DNA of 64,000 bases, taken from NCBI GenBank assembly GCA_910579165.1, contig CAJTTF010000002.1, positions 62,311 through 126,310 of the forward strand. The letters run 5' to 3'. Shown here piece by piece: positions 8,641 to 15,292 of the stretch. The number at the start of each line of letters is the position of its first letter. Position 1 is the first letter of the stretch. The position numbers were made by a program, and so were the translations under genes. The notes beneath the pieces are model-generated. The model was given only the letters and a program-made list of their open reading frames with translations, did not search any database and was not told the origin of the DNA. The DNA is from an uncultured Atopobiaceae bacterium. GTDB lineage: Bacteria > Actinomycetota > Coriobacteriia > Coriobacteriales > Atopobiaceae.

Positions 8641-8753
8641 TGATATCAGATTAAGCGTCCAATGAAATCGAGTCTTCTGCGAAATCAGCGGCTCATTGAT
8701 ACTTGATGGGCCCAGAACTGGACGCCCGGCGAGATTAGGCTGATATGATATCA
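8641..8753. repeat. nested inverted repeats between rnpB and the SDR gene
   Basis: TGATATCA occurs at 8641-8648 and 8746-8753, and GCGTCCA at 8655-8661 mirrors TGGACGC at 8719-8725, giving nested arms around a 57-base centre. There is no T run on either side. This convergent gap (8641-8771) has no gene. It could be a long-range transcription-ending fold or nothing. Confidence 0.35.
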
Positions 8754-8771
8754 ATGGCTTGTTTGCTGAGA

Positions 8772-9584
8772 CTAGATGTTCTGATTCATCCTTGAGGCTC
8801 CCGCGGCCATCCACTTCCGCGGCAGAAGTCGACTTGCAAGAACGATGCTCTTTCCCAATATACCAGGCACGACTAGTGCTTTATTTCGCTTTAGGCCATG
8901 CCAAGCACTGCGAGCAACGATATCCGGTTTTTGAGCGAGCCTTACATAGATAGTTTTGTCGGCATTGGCACGCGCCCAAAAAGCCGTCCTTACGGGTCCT
9001 GGACAGAGCGCACTCACGCGAATGCCCTTATCGGCAAGCTCATGGTGAAGCGCTAAGGAAAAGGAGGCAACATATGCTTTACTTGCAAAATAAGTAGCCA
9101 TAGAGGGACCTGGAAGAAATGCCGCAACGGATGCAATGTTGAGGATTGCTCCCGTGCCGCGTTTGAGCATAGCAGGAAGAAGATGACGACAGAGTTTTCG
9201 GACGACCGTTACGTCTAACTTTTCAAGATTGTTTTGCCGTTTTTTATTGCTATTAACAAAGGGCGCATCCAGTCCAAATCCAGCATTGTTAACAAGGAGT
9301 TCTACTGGACAATTGAGGTCTTCAACAAAATGGATAAGGCGTTTTACCGCACCTTTTTTACAGAGGTTGAGAGGAAGGCAATGGACGGTTGCGCCATACT
9401 TTTGAGCTAGTTCCAACGAGAGCTTCTTGAGGGCTTTTTTGTTTTGTCCTGTCGCAACGATAGTAAAGCCATCTTGTGCAGCAAGCCGTGCAAACTCAAT
9501 GCCTAAGCCTGAAGTTGCTCCCGTAATGAGCGCAAGACTCATTTGAGGTTGAGGCTTGCTTACCTGTTTACTTTTACGTGTCAC
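8772..9584 (-). CDS. SDR family NAD(P)-dependent oxidoreductase
   Basis: Classical short-chain dehydrogenase/reductase of unknown substrate. The cofactor motif TGATSGLG lies near residue 21, NNAG near 99, a catalytic Ser in the NIASVAA strand, and the active-site YxxxK as YFASK near 167, followed by the CPGPVRTAFW cofactor loop. At 270 residues it belongs with the DltE/YqjQ-like general SDRs. The start is GTG at 9584, with a GGGG stretch seven bases upstream; the ATG at 9542 is an alternative that would still keep the cofactor motif. It follows rplT by 72 bases on the same strand and may ride on that operon. The substrate cannot be read from the sequence. Confidence 0.85.
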   Translation of the reverse strand: MTRKSKQVSKPQPQMSLALITGATSGLGIEFARLAAQDGFTIVATGQNKKALKKLSLELAQKYGATVHCLPLNLCKKGAVKRLIHFVEDLNCPVELLVNNAGFGLDAPFVNSNKKRQNNLEKLDVTVVRKLCRHLLPAMLKRGTGAILNIASVAAFLPGPSMATYFASKAYVASFSLALHHELADKGIRVSALCPGPVRTAFWARANADKTIYVRLAQKPDIVARSAWHGLKRNKALVVPGILGKSIVLASRLLPRKWMAAGASRMNQNI

Positions 9585-9656
9585 GTTAATACCCCGTACT
9601 GGCCTTCAGGAAATGCGGGGCCTCACCTCACCCGTATAAAGGGCGCGAGATCTTGT

Positions 9657-10022
9657 TTATTGATTGGCTTCGTTCGCCTTTTTTGCAATAGCAGCAAGAT
9701 CAGCAAAGGCTTTAGCATCCTCATAGGCGATTTGCGCCAGTACCTTGCGATCAAGCTCAACGCCCGCAAGCTTGAGTCCGTGCATAAAGTGAGAGTAGCT
9801 CATGTCGTTAAGACGAGCTGCGGCATTAATACGCGTAATCCAGAGGCGACGGATATCACGTTTTTTATTACGACGATCGCGGTAGGCGTATTGCAGAGAA
9901 TGACGAGACTGCTCTTTCATGCCACGGAGGGTTCTCGAGCCAGTTCCGTAATAACCTTTGGTTCTTTCTTGCAGGGTGCGACGACGTTTCTTTGAATGAA
10001 CCGCGCGTTTAACTCGTGCCAT
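9657..10022 (-). CDS. rplT: 50S ribosomal protein L20
   Basis: L20 binds 23S rRNA early in 50S assembly and in Bacillus also represses its own operon. The 121-residue protein starts MARVKRAVHSKKRRRT and includes the RRLWITRINAAARLNDMSYS block. The ATG at 10022 is chosen over one three codons upstream because MARVKR is the family N-terminus, and AAGGAG is about ten bases away. Third gene of infC-rpmI-rplT. The C-terminus is slightly extended with Ala/Lys/Asn residues. Confidence 0.98.
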   Translation of the reverse strand: MARVKRAVHSKKRRRTLQERTKGYYGTGSRTLRGMKEQSRHSLQYAYRDRRNKKRDIRRLWITRINAAARLNDMSYSHFMHGLKLAGVELDRKVLAQIAYEDAKAFADLAAIAKKANEANQ

Positions 10023-10139
10023 AGTAATCAACTCCTTAAAAGAAGAATGTCTAATTTCATTTCATCTTTTCTTGCGAGATCTAAACCTGCTGCCATCTTT
10101 TCTTTTTGCGAGCAGGGCTAGCGGTAGATCCCAAAGGGC

Positions 10140-10355
10140 TTAATGAACAGCCTTCTTGCGTCCTCTACCAATACGCTTGGTGACAACAGCGCTATCGCCC
10201 TTAACGAGCGCTTCTTCGTCCCTAAAGCTTCTGATGCGTTTTTGGTTTTTCTTCGTCAGGATGTGGCTCTTAAAGGCGTGGGCATGCATGATTTTGCCAG
10301 AAGCCGTACGTCTAAAGCGCTTAGCTGCACCTTTATGGGTTTTCATCTTAGGCAT
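10140..10355 (-). CDS. rpmI: 50S ribosomal protein L35
   Basis: Small basic 50S protein of 71 residues with the diagnostic start MPKMKTHKGAAKRFRRT and the KSHILTKKNQKRIR block. AGGAGGAGAACA precedes the ATG. The start overlaps the infC stop by eight bases, so translation is coupled to IF-3. A 117-base gap separates it from rplT. Confidence 0.98.
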   Translation of the reverse strand: MPKMKTHKGAAKRFRRTASGKIMHAHAFKSHILTKKNQKRIRSFRDEEALVKGDSAVVTKRIGRGRKKAVH

Positions 10356-10926
10356 TGTTCTCCTCCTTTTGTGTAATGTCTTTTTTTAGAGATGCTTCGT
10401 CTTTAAAAGCACCCTTAATAGGAGCAACCAGCATGTGCATGTTACGACCTTCCATTACTGGCTGCTGCTCAATAGTGGCATAAGGCTCTAAATCATTAGA
10501 AAGCCGTTCAAGCACGTTAAGTCCCTGATCGGGATGCGCCATCTCGCGGCCGCGAAACATAATGGTGATCTTCACGCGAGCTCCCTTTTTAAGAAAGCGC
10601 ATGACATGGCCTTTTTTCGTCTCGTAATCACCTACATCAATCTTTGGTCGAAACTTCATCTCCTTGACCTCGATCTTTTGTTGGTGCTTACGGGCGGCCT
10701 TTTGTTTGATTGCTTGCTCGTATTTGTACTTTCCAAAATCCATAATCTTGCAAACAACGGGGTCTGAATGAGGAGAAATCTCAACAAGGTCCAAGCCCGC
10801 GCTATCTGCTATTGTTTGTGCCTCGTCAATCCCATAGACGCCCATCTGCTCTCCGTCGACGCCAATAAGTCGGCACTGGGGAGCGGTAATCTCAAGATTA
10901 ACGCGTGTGTTGTCCTTTTTAGCTAT
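10348..10926 (-). CDS. infC: translation initiation factor IF-3 (ATA start)
   Basis: IF-3 monitors start-codon and initiator-tRNA pairing on the 30S subunit. The N-terminal domain includes CRLIGVDGEQMGVYG and AGLDLVEISP; the linker is Lys-rich; the C-terminal domain has KEMKFRPKI and MRFLKKGARVKITIMFRGRE. Starting at the first ATG (10845) would remove the N-terminal strand that is conserved in the family. The frame extends upstream without a stop to an ATA at 10924-10926, which has AGGTG six bases before it. An in-frame stop lies one codon further up. IF-3 genes normally start with a rare codon (ATT, ATC or ATA) so that IF-3 can repress its own translation, so ATA is the expected kind of start. 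This gives 192 residues. Confidence 0.93.
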   Translation of the reverse strand: MAKKDNTRVNLEITAPQCRLIGVDGEQMGVYGIDEAQTIADSAGLDLVEISPHSDPVVCKIMDFGKYKYEQAIKQKAARKHQQKIEVKEMKFRPKIDVGDYETKKGHVMRFLKKGARVKITIMFRGREMAHPDQGLNVLERLSNDLEPYATIEQQPVMEGRNMHMLVAPIKGAFKDEASLKKDITQKEENNA

Positions 10927-11121
10927 TTAAAACACCTACTCTCAAACTCACGCGAAAACAAACGAATTAACCCAAAGAAAAAGCCAGTACACAGACTGGC
11001 TCAAACACTACCTAGTAAGAACGAAAGAAGCGTGCGTGCTTCTTTCAAATGTATTTGACCAGTCAGCTCGGCGCCAATCAGGTGGAAAACGTCAGTTTTC
11101 ACTTTGTTTCGCACTATGCGT
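10927..11121 (-). promoter_or_regulatory. infC operon leader with attenuator
   Basis: From the likely start site near 11121 the leader is about 195 bases long. It holds an upstream hairpin (11023-11046, nine-base-pair stem GAAAGAAGC/GCTTCTTTC) and a downstream terminator hairpin (10983-11000). The first arm of the terminator (GCCAGT on the minus strand) can instead pair with ACTGGT at 11058-11063, so two exclusive folds exist. L20- or IF-3-linked attenuation of this operon is known in other bacteria. Which ligand acts here is unknown. Confidence 0.55.
10975..11000 (-). terminator. attenuator terminator upstream of infC
   Basis: On the minus strand GCCAGT and ACTGGC form a six-base-pair stem with a six-base loop, followed by TTTTTC. 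It sits about 50 bases before the infC start, inside the transcript, so it is an attenuator rather than an end-of-operon signal. Confidence 0.65.
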
Positions 11122-11151
11122 TTGGACAGTTTATCCTACTTTCATTAAAAT
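11122..11151 (+). promoter_or_regulatory. candidate xpt promoter
   Basis: TTGGAC (11122-11127) and TAAAAT (11146-11151) on the plus strand are 18 bases apart, leaving a leader of about 35 bases before xpt. It overlaps the divergent infC promoter. The leader is too short for a purine riboswitch. Confidence 0.45.
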
Positions 11152-11156
11152 CTCAA
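11128..11156 (-). promoter_or_regulatory. infC operon promoter
   Basis: On the minus strand TTGAGA (11151-11156) and TAAACT (11128-11133) are 17 bases apart. The predicted start is near 11121. The overlap with the xpt promoter on the other strand suggests competition between the two. Confidence 0.55.
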
Positions 11157-11194
11157 GAAAAATTGGCCATGCTATCGTTAAGACGGAGGAGCGC

Positions 11195-11788
11195 ATGATT
11201 GCACTTGAGGAACGCATCCAGGCAGACGGAAAGATTCTTCCCGGTAACGTGGTTGCTATTGATAATTTTTTAAATCACCAGATAGACATAGCCCTTTGCC
11301 GTCAGATGGCCGATGAAATCTACGAAGCTTTCAAGGATAAACCTATCAGTAAGATTCTCACAATTGAAGCTTCTGGTATAGCCATGGCTACGCTTGTGGC
11401 TCGACGCTTTAATGCTCCCCTGCTCTTCGCCAAGAAGACGAAATCAACCAATCTTCATCACGATATCTACGAGACGAACGTTGCTTCTTATACACACGGA
11501 GATTCCAACCGCGTCTTTGTATCAAAGAAGTATCTCCCTTCCTCAGATGTTGTGCTTATCATTGATGACTTCCTTGCCATGGGTGAAGCCACGCGCGGTC
11601 TTATCAATATCTGTGAACAGGCGGGGGCGACACTTGCAGGCATTGGAGTCGCCGTCGAGAAGGGCTTTCAGCCTGGTGGCGCGTACTTAAGAGAACAGGG
11701 GTACCCATTAAAATCGCTCGCAATTATCGATGCTATAGACGAGGCCTCTGGAAAAATTACGTTTAGAAAAGAAGAAGAAAAAGCGTAG
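11195..11788 (+). CDS. xpt: xanthine phosphoribosyltransferase
   Basis: Type I phosphoribosyltransferase that salvages xanthine to XMP with PRPP. The protein starts MIALEERI and carries the Xpt features: LNHQIDIAL, the EASGIAMA strand that recognises the substrate, and the PRPP-binding loop VLIIDDFLAMGEATRG near residue 125. It also has the C-terminal EKGFQPGG motif found in Xpt and PurR-type proteins. At 197 residues it is typical. The ATG at 11195 has CGGAGGAG upstream. The open frame extends 53 codons further upstream, but that part crosses the promoter region and is not Xpt-like. It is divergent from infC and converges on tRNA-Leu. Confidence 0.95.
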   Translation: MIALEERIQADGKILPGNVVAIDNFLNHQIDIALCRQMADEIYEAFKDKPISKILTIEASGIAMATLVARRFNAPLLFAKKTKSTNLHHDIYETNVASYTHGDSNRVFVSKKYLPSSDVVLIIDDFLAMGEATRGLINICEQAGATLAGIGVAVEKGFQPGGAYLREQGYPLKSLAIIDAIDEASGKITFRKEEEKA

Positions 11789-11794
11789 AAAAAC

Positions 11795-11880
11795 TGGTGC
11801 CAGAGGAGAGATTCGAACTCTCACGGGATTGCTCCCAGTGGTGTTTGAGACCACCGTGTCTGCCGTTCCACCACTCTGGC
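11795..11880 (-). tRNA. tRNA-Leu (anticodon CAA)
   Basis: Long-variable-arm class II tRNA. On the minus strand the acceptor GCCAGAG pairs with CTCTGGC, the anticodon loop is CTCAAAC between GTGGT and ACCAC, and the T arm has GTTCGAATC. CCA is encoded at 11795-11797. It lies 14 bases beyond the MBL-fold gene and converges on xpt. T runs follow the CCA end. Confidence 0.96.
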
Positions 11881-11891
11881 ACGTCCGTTAT

Positions 11892-11920
11892 ACCTTATTG
11901 CAAAAAGGGATTAGTCGCAA
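11892..11920 (-). promoter_or_regulatory. tRNA-Leu(CAA) promoter inside the preceding gene
   Basis: On the minus strand TTGCGA (11915-11920) and TAAGGT (11892-11897) are 17 bases apart, with the tRNA 5' end 11 bases downstream of the -10. The -10 contains the TAA stop of the MBL-fold gene. The block 11907-11920 matches 13 of 14 bases of one upstream of tRNA-Gln. Confidence 0.5.
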
Positions 11921-12572
11921 GTTCTTGTCGCATAGTTGTTCTAGGTCCATGTCCCGGAAAGATAATAACGTCCGGATTTAGCTTCTTTTTGAGATGCATC
12001 AGAGATTTTTGCAGGGCACTTGCGTCTCCTCCCGGAAAATCAGTTCTCCCTGCAGATCCCCGGAAGAGAGTGTCACCAGTAAATGCAAGTTCATCACCAG
12101 TCAAAACAATGCCACCTTCCGTGTGGCCCGGAGTATGAAGGACTTCCAATTGAATTGAGCCCGTGCCTACTTTGTCACCGGCTTTAAGCAAAACATCAGG
12201 TTCGGGTGCGTCATCATCATAAGGCAAGCCCAAATTAGAATTGCTTACAGCGTGGACAACGCGGTTGGCATCGTAGGAGCCAACCGCAAAAGGAACCTTG
12301 TAGTCCAAAGAATCCTGGAGTGCCTTCACACCTGAAACATGATCGCCATGTGCGTGGGTCGACACAATAAGCTTAATACGAACATCTTGCAGGTTGTGAG
12401 CGATTTCTGCGCCTGCGGTACCCGGATCGATTACGATGGCATCAGCGTTGTTGATAACGGCATAACAATTGGTCTCAATTGGCGTCACTACATACGTCCG
12501 CACGTACGTTTTTTTATCATACGGATTCTGGAATTCTTCCTGAGCGATGACGTGATTTCTACTCGTTATCAT
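11895..12572 (-). CDS. MBL-fold metallohydrolase (glyoxalase II-like)
   Basis: Metallo-beta-lactamase-fold hydrolase. It has the metal motif THAHGDHVSG (HxHxDH) near residue 74, HTPGHTEGG near 150, FTGDTLFRGSAGRTD near 168 and a final FPGHGP. This set is that of YcbL/glyoxalase-II-like thioester hydrolases, about 210-230 residues long; the substrate is not determined. The ATG at 12572 (225 residues) is preceded by AGGGAG. The longer frame would overlap the rel gene. No signal peptide remains at this start, so the enzyme is cytoplasmic. It follows rel by 73 bases and may be in its transcript. The tRNA-Leu promoter is embedded in its last codons. Confidence 0.9.
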   Translation of the reverse strand: MITSRNHVIAQEEFQNPYDKKTYVRTYVVTPIETNCYAVINNADAIVIDPGTAGAEIAHNLQDVRIKLIVSTHAHGDHVSGVKALQDSLDYKVPFAVGSYDANRVVHAVSNSNLGLPYDDDAPEPDVLLKAGDKVGTGSIQLEVLHTPGHTEGGIVLTGDELAFTGDTLFRGSAGRTDFPGGDASALQKSLMHLKKKLNPDVIIFPGHGPRTTMRQELATNPFLQ

Positions 12573-12645
12573 GATCTCCCTATTCCTATACTCACCGTAA
12601 CCCGTCTGTGTCTTCTGCCGTAGCCTTTTATAGCAATCTGCCTGT

Positions 12646-15129
12646 TTACGACCGGGCGCGGCGTTTAAACGATTTGGGTGTTTCCCCTGGCATAATGCGA
12701 CGAGCATCAAAAACAGAAGGGACGTGAGAAACCGAAGCAAGCAACGGGTCAAGAAGTGATGCATCGGAAATGGCCACTAAGAAGCGGAGACGCGCCTCTC
12801 CAGAATCTGAAACCCGCGTGGCAGCAGACATAATGTTACCGCCAGCTTCGCCAACCGCTATGGTGATATCTTTTAAAAGACCCACACGATCTTGCGCTTC
12901 AACCACAATTTCAACCTGGAATTGAGTATGACCGGAGGTATCCCATGCTACGTCTATCATACGCTCAGGATGCTCCGAGAGGCTCTTTACGTTAGGGCAC
13001 GTCGCGCGGTGTACCGACACTCCCCTACCACGCGTAATGAAGCCGACAATATCATCTCCGGCTACTGGATTGCAACAATGCGCAAGATGGACAAGCAGAT
13101 CAGGATCACCTTTAACAACAACGCCCGATGTATTCTTGCGCTTGCCTTCCTTTAGCTGTCCAGCGACGAACGCTTTATTACCCATCATGGGCAAGTCTTT
13201 TGTGAATGTTTCATTTAATCGTTCGTTGGCTGCTTTTGATTCTTCAGCAGCCTCCTGAGCGTGCGTATCGGCTTCTAAAATGTCCGCAATGCGATTAACA
13301 ATAGCTTTGGGCGTATAGGTATTGGTACCAATAGCGGCAAACAAGTCATCCGGGGACTTGAGATCAAGATGCTCACATACCTGCTCTATAGCTTTCGTCG
13401 AGCGTCGGGTGGAGATTCCGTATCCGCGTTTTCTCATCTCTGTGGCGAGGCTTGCGCGTCCCAACTCTGCATCGTTGTCTTTGTTGACGCTTGAAAAATA
13501 TCGTCTGATTTTGGAACGTGCAGAAGGTGTTTTAACAATTTTGAGCCAGTCTGTAGAGGGACGGGAGTTCTTATTGGTCATAACCTCCACGCGATCCCCC
13601 GTTTGCAGCTCGTAGGTAAGTGGAACTACCCGACCGTTTACGCGAGCGCCAACACAGTGATTCCCAACTTCTGTGTGGACAGCATAGGCGAAATCGAGCG
13701 GCGTTGAGTGATTGCGCAAGCTCATTACCTCGCCCTTAGGAGTAAAGATAAAGACTTCCTTCTCAAAAAGGTCAACGCGCAAGTCTCGAAGGAAGGATCG
13801 TGCATCTTCAATATCAGACTCCACTGTCCACTCCATGGACTTTCGGATTGCATTGATTTGCTCTTCGAGGTCTCTATCCTCTCCGCTCATATTCCCTTCA
13901 GAATTGCCCGCTGTTTTATAGAGCCAATGTGCGGCAATACCGTATTCTGCTTGCTCATGCATGTCGCGCGTGCGGATTTGTATCTCGATGGGGCGCCCTT
14001 CGGGTCCTATAACCGTCGTGTGAAGGGACTGATAGAGATTTGTTTTGGGCATTGCGATGTAGTCTTTAAAACGTCCAGGAATGGGGTGCCAATGATTGTG
14101 AACAGCGCCAAGAGCGGCGTAGCAATCTCCTATAGTAGACGTCAAAACGCGAAGCGCAATCAGGTCATATATATCCTGAAAATCTTTATCTTTATGCTTC
14201 ATTTTTTGAAAGATTGACCAGAAATGCTTGGGGCGTCCTGTAATCTTAAAGTCTTCAATGCCAGCAGAAGATAGTTCGTGCTCCAGCTCCTGCATGGCGT
14301 TCATTGTGACGTGTTTGCGCTGCTCTTGAGTTTCTTTAACAAGGCGTGCGATGTGTTTGTATTCGTCGGGTTCAATGTAAGAAAAAGCAAGATCCTCAAG
14401 CTCTGTCTTCATATTTGACATACCCAGGCGGTCAGCAAGAGGAGCGTAGACGTCCATCGTTTCCGTTGCCTTAAAGATTTGGCGATCAGAGGGAAGTGAC
14501 TGTAATGTCCGCATATTATGCAGACGATCCGCAAGTTTAATGAGAATAACGCGAATATCTTTAGACATCGCCAGGAACATTTTACGTAGATTTAGTGCTT
14601 GCTTCTCATCCATTGAAGATACGTCGATGTTTGTAAGCTTAGTAACACCATCAACAAGTTCGGCGACCGTATCGCCAAAGAGTTTGGCAATATCGTCTTT
14701 CGTGGCTGAGGTATCTTCAACCGTATCATGGAGGAGCGCCGCGCAGACAACGTCGTCGTCCATGCGAAAATCGTGCGCCAGGATTGTGGAAACCTCGACG
14801 GGATGGTTTATATAGGGTTCGCCGGAACGACGCTTCTGTTCTTTATGTACATCTGCAGCAAAGAGATAGGCATCGTGGACCCGATTGAGTTGTTCTTCTG
14901 ACATATACCGAGAGGCGGCATCGTACAGGTTCGCGTAGTGAAAAGCACCCACAGAGGGAAGCTTGCAAGAGGTTGGTAATTGCGGAGAGACCTCATTAAG
15001 AGTGGTATGAATTTGACTTGATGTCTGAGACTGAGTTCGATTGTGCGCTTGCGTCTTTGCGTCGTGCGGCATCTGGGCGCTCGTATGAGTGCCCATTTTG
15101 GTGTTTGCTGCTGAGTTTTTAGAACTCAT
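12646..15129 (-). CDS. rel: RelA/SpoT-type (p)ppGpp synthetase/hydrolase
   Basis: Long RSH enzyme that makes and removes the stringent-response alarmone (p)ppGpp. Domains in order: HD hydrolase with LLHDTVEDT near residue 125; nucleotidyltransferase synthetase with TGRPKHFWSI and the YDLIALRVL strand near residues 295-330; TGS domain near 465-525 (VFIFTPKGEVMSL); a conserved Cys-containing linker (LAHCCNPVAGDDIVG); and a C-terminal ACT domain. The intact HD and synthetase residues suggest a bifunctional enzyme. I use the ATG at 15129, with AAGGA upstream; a TTG ten codons earlier is possible. The first 60 residues are an unusual Ser/Thr/Gln/His/Asn-rich low-complexity stretch not seen in standard RSH proteins. 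Confidence 0.95.
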   Translation of the reverse strand: MSSKNSAANTKMGTHTSAQMPHDAKTQAHNRTQSQTSSQIHTTLNEVSPQLPTSCKLPSVGAFHYANLYDAASRYMSEEQLNRVHDAYLFAADVHKEQKRRSGEPYINHPVEVSTILAHDFRMDDDVVCAALLHDTVEDTSATKDDIAKLFGDTVAELVDGVTKLTNIDVSSMDEKQALNLRKMFLAMSKDIRVILIKLADRLHNMRTLQSLPSDRQIFKATETMDVYAPLADRLGMSNMKTELEDLAFSYIEPDEYKHIARLVKETQEQRKHVTMNAMQELEHELSSAGIEDFKITGRPKHFWSIFQKMKHKDKDFQDIYDLIALRVLTSTIGDCYAALGAVHNHWHPIPGRFKDYIAMPKTNLYQSLHTTVIGPEGRPIEIQIRTRDMHEQAEYGIAAHWLYKTAGNSEGNMSGEDRDLEEQINAIRKSMEWTVESDIEDARSFLRDLRVDLFEKEVFIFTPKGEVMSLRNHSTPLDFAYAVHTEVGNHCVGARVNGRVVPLTYELQTGDRVEVMTNKNSRPSTDWLKIVKTPSARSKIRRYFSSVNKDNDAELGRASLATEMRKRGYGISTRRSTKAIEQVCEHLDLKSPDDLFAAIGTNTYTPKAIVNRIADILEADTHAQEAAEESKAANERLNETFTKDLPMMGNKAFVAGQLKEGKRKNTSGVVVKGDPDLLVHLAHCCNPVAGDDIVGFITRGRGVSVHRATCPNVKSLSEHPERMIDVAWDTSGHTQFQVEIVVEAQDRVGLLKDITIAVGEAGGNIMSAATRVSDSGEARLRFLVAISDASLLDPLLASVSHVPSVFDARRIMPGETPKSFKRRARS

Positions 15130-15238
15130 GCGTCCTTCTTCTTGAGTGTTTACCTTCAATCTTGCTGGAAGCTCTTAACGCCTTGAGGCTATGTCCAGGT
15201 TTTAAACTAACCTTAAAGAGCTCGCAAAACGTGAACAA

Positions 15239-15244
15239 AGTATA
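15239..15244 (-). promoter_or_regulatory. candidate rel promoter -10 (TATACT)
   Basis: A TATACT hexamer on the minus strand sits 110 bases upstream of the rel start, in the gap after recJ. No convincing -35 is visible. Confidence 0.3.
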
Positions 15245-15292
15245 CAAGAAATACCCCTTGGAACATGGGCGCATGCAACGAGAGAGTTGGCG

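Noticed and set aside
8256..8814. Minus-strand open frames across 8256-8814
   Set aside because: They lie inside or just beyond RNase P RNA, whose conserved core and P1 helix are unmistakable.
11152..11194. Purine riboswitch in front of xpt
   Set aside because: The leader after the likely promoter is only about 35 bases, too short for the three-helix purine aptamer, and none of its conserved loop sequences is seen.
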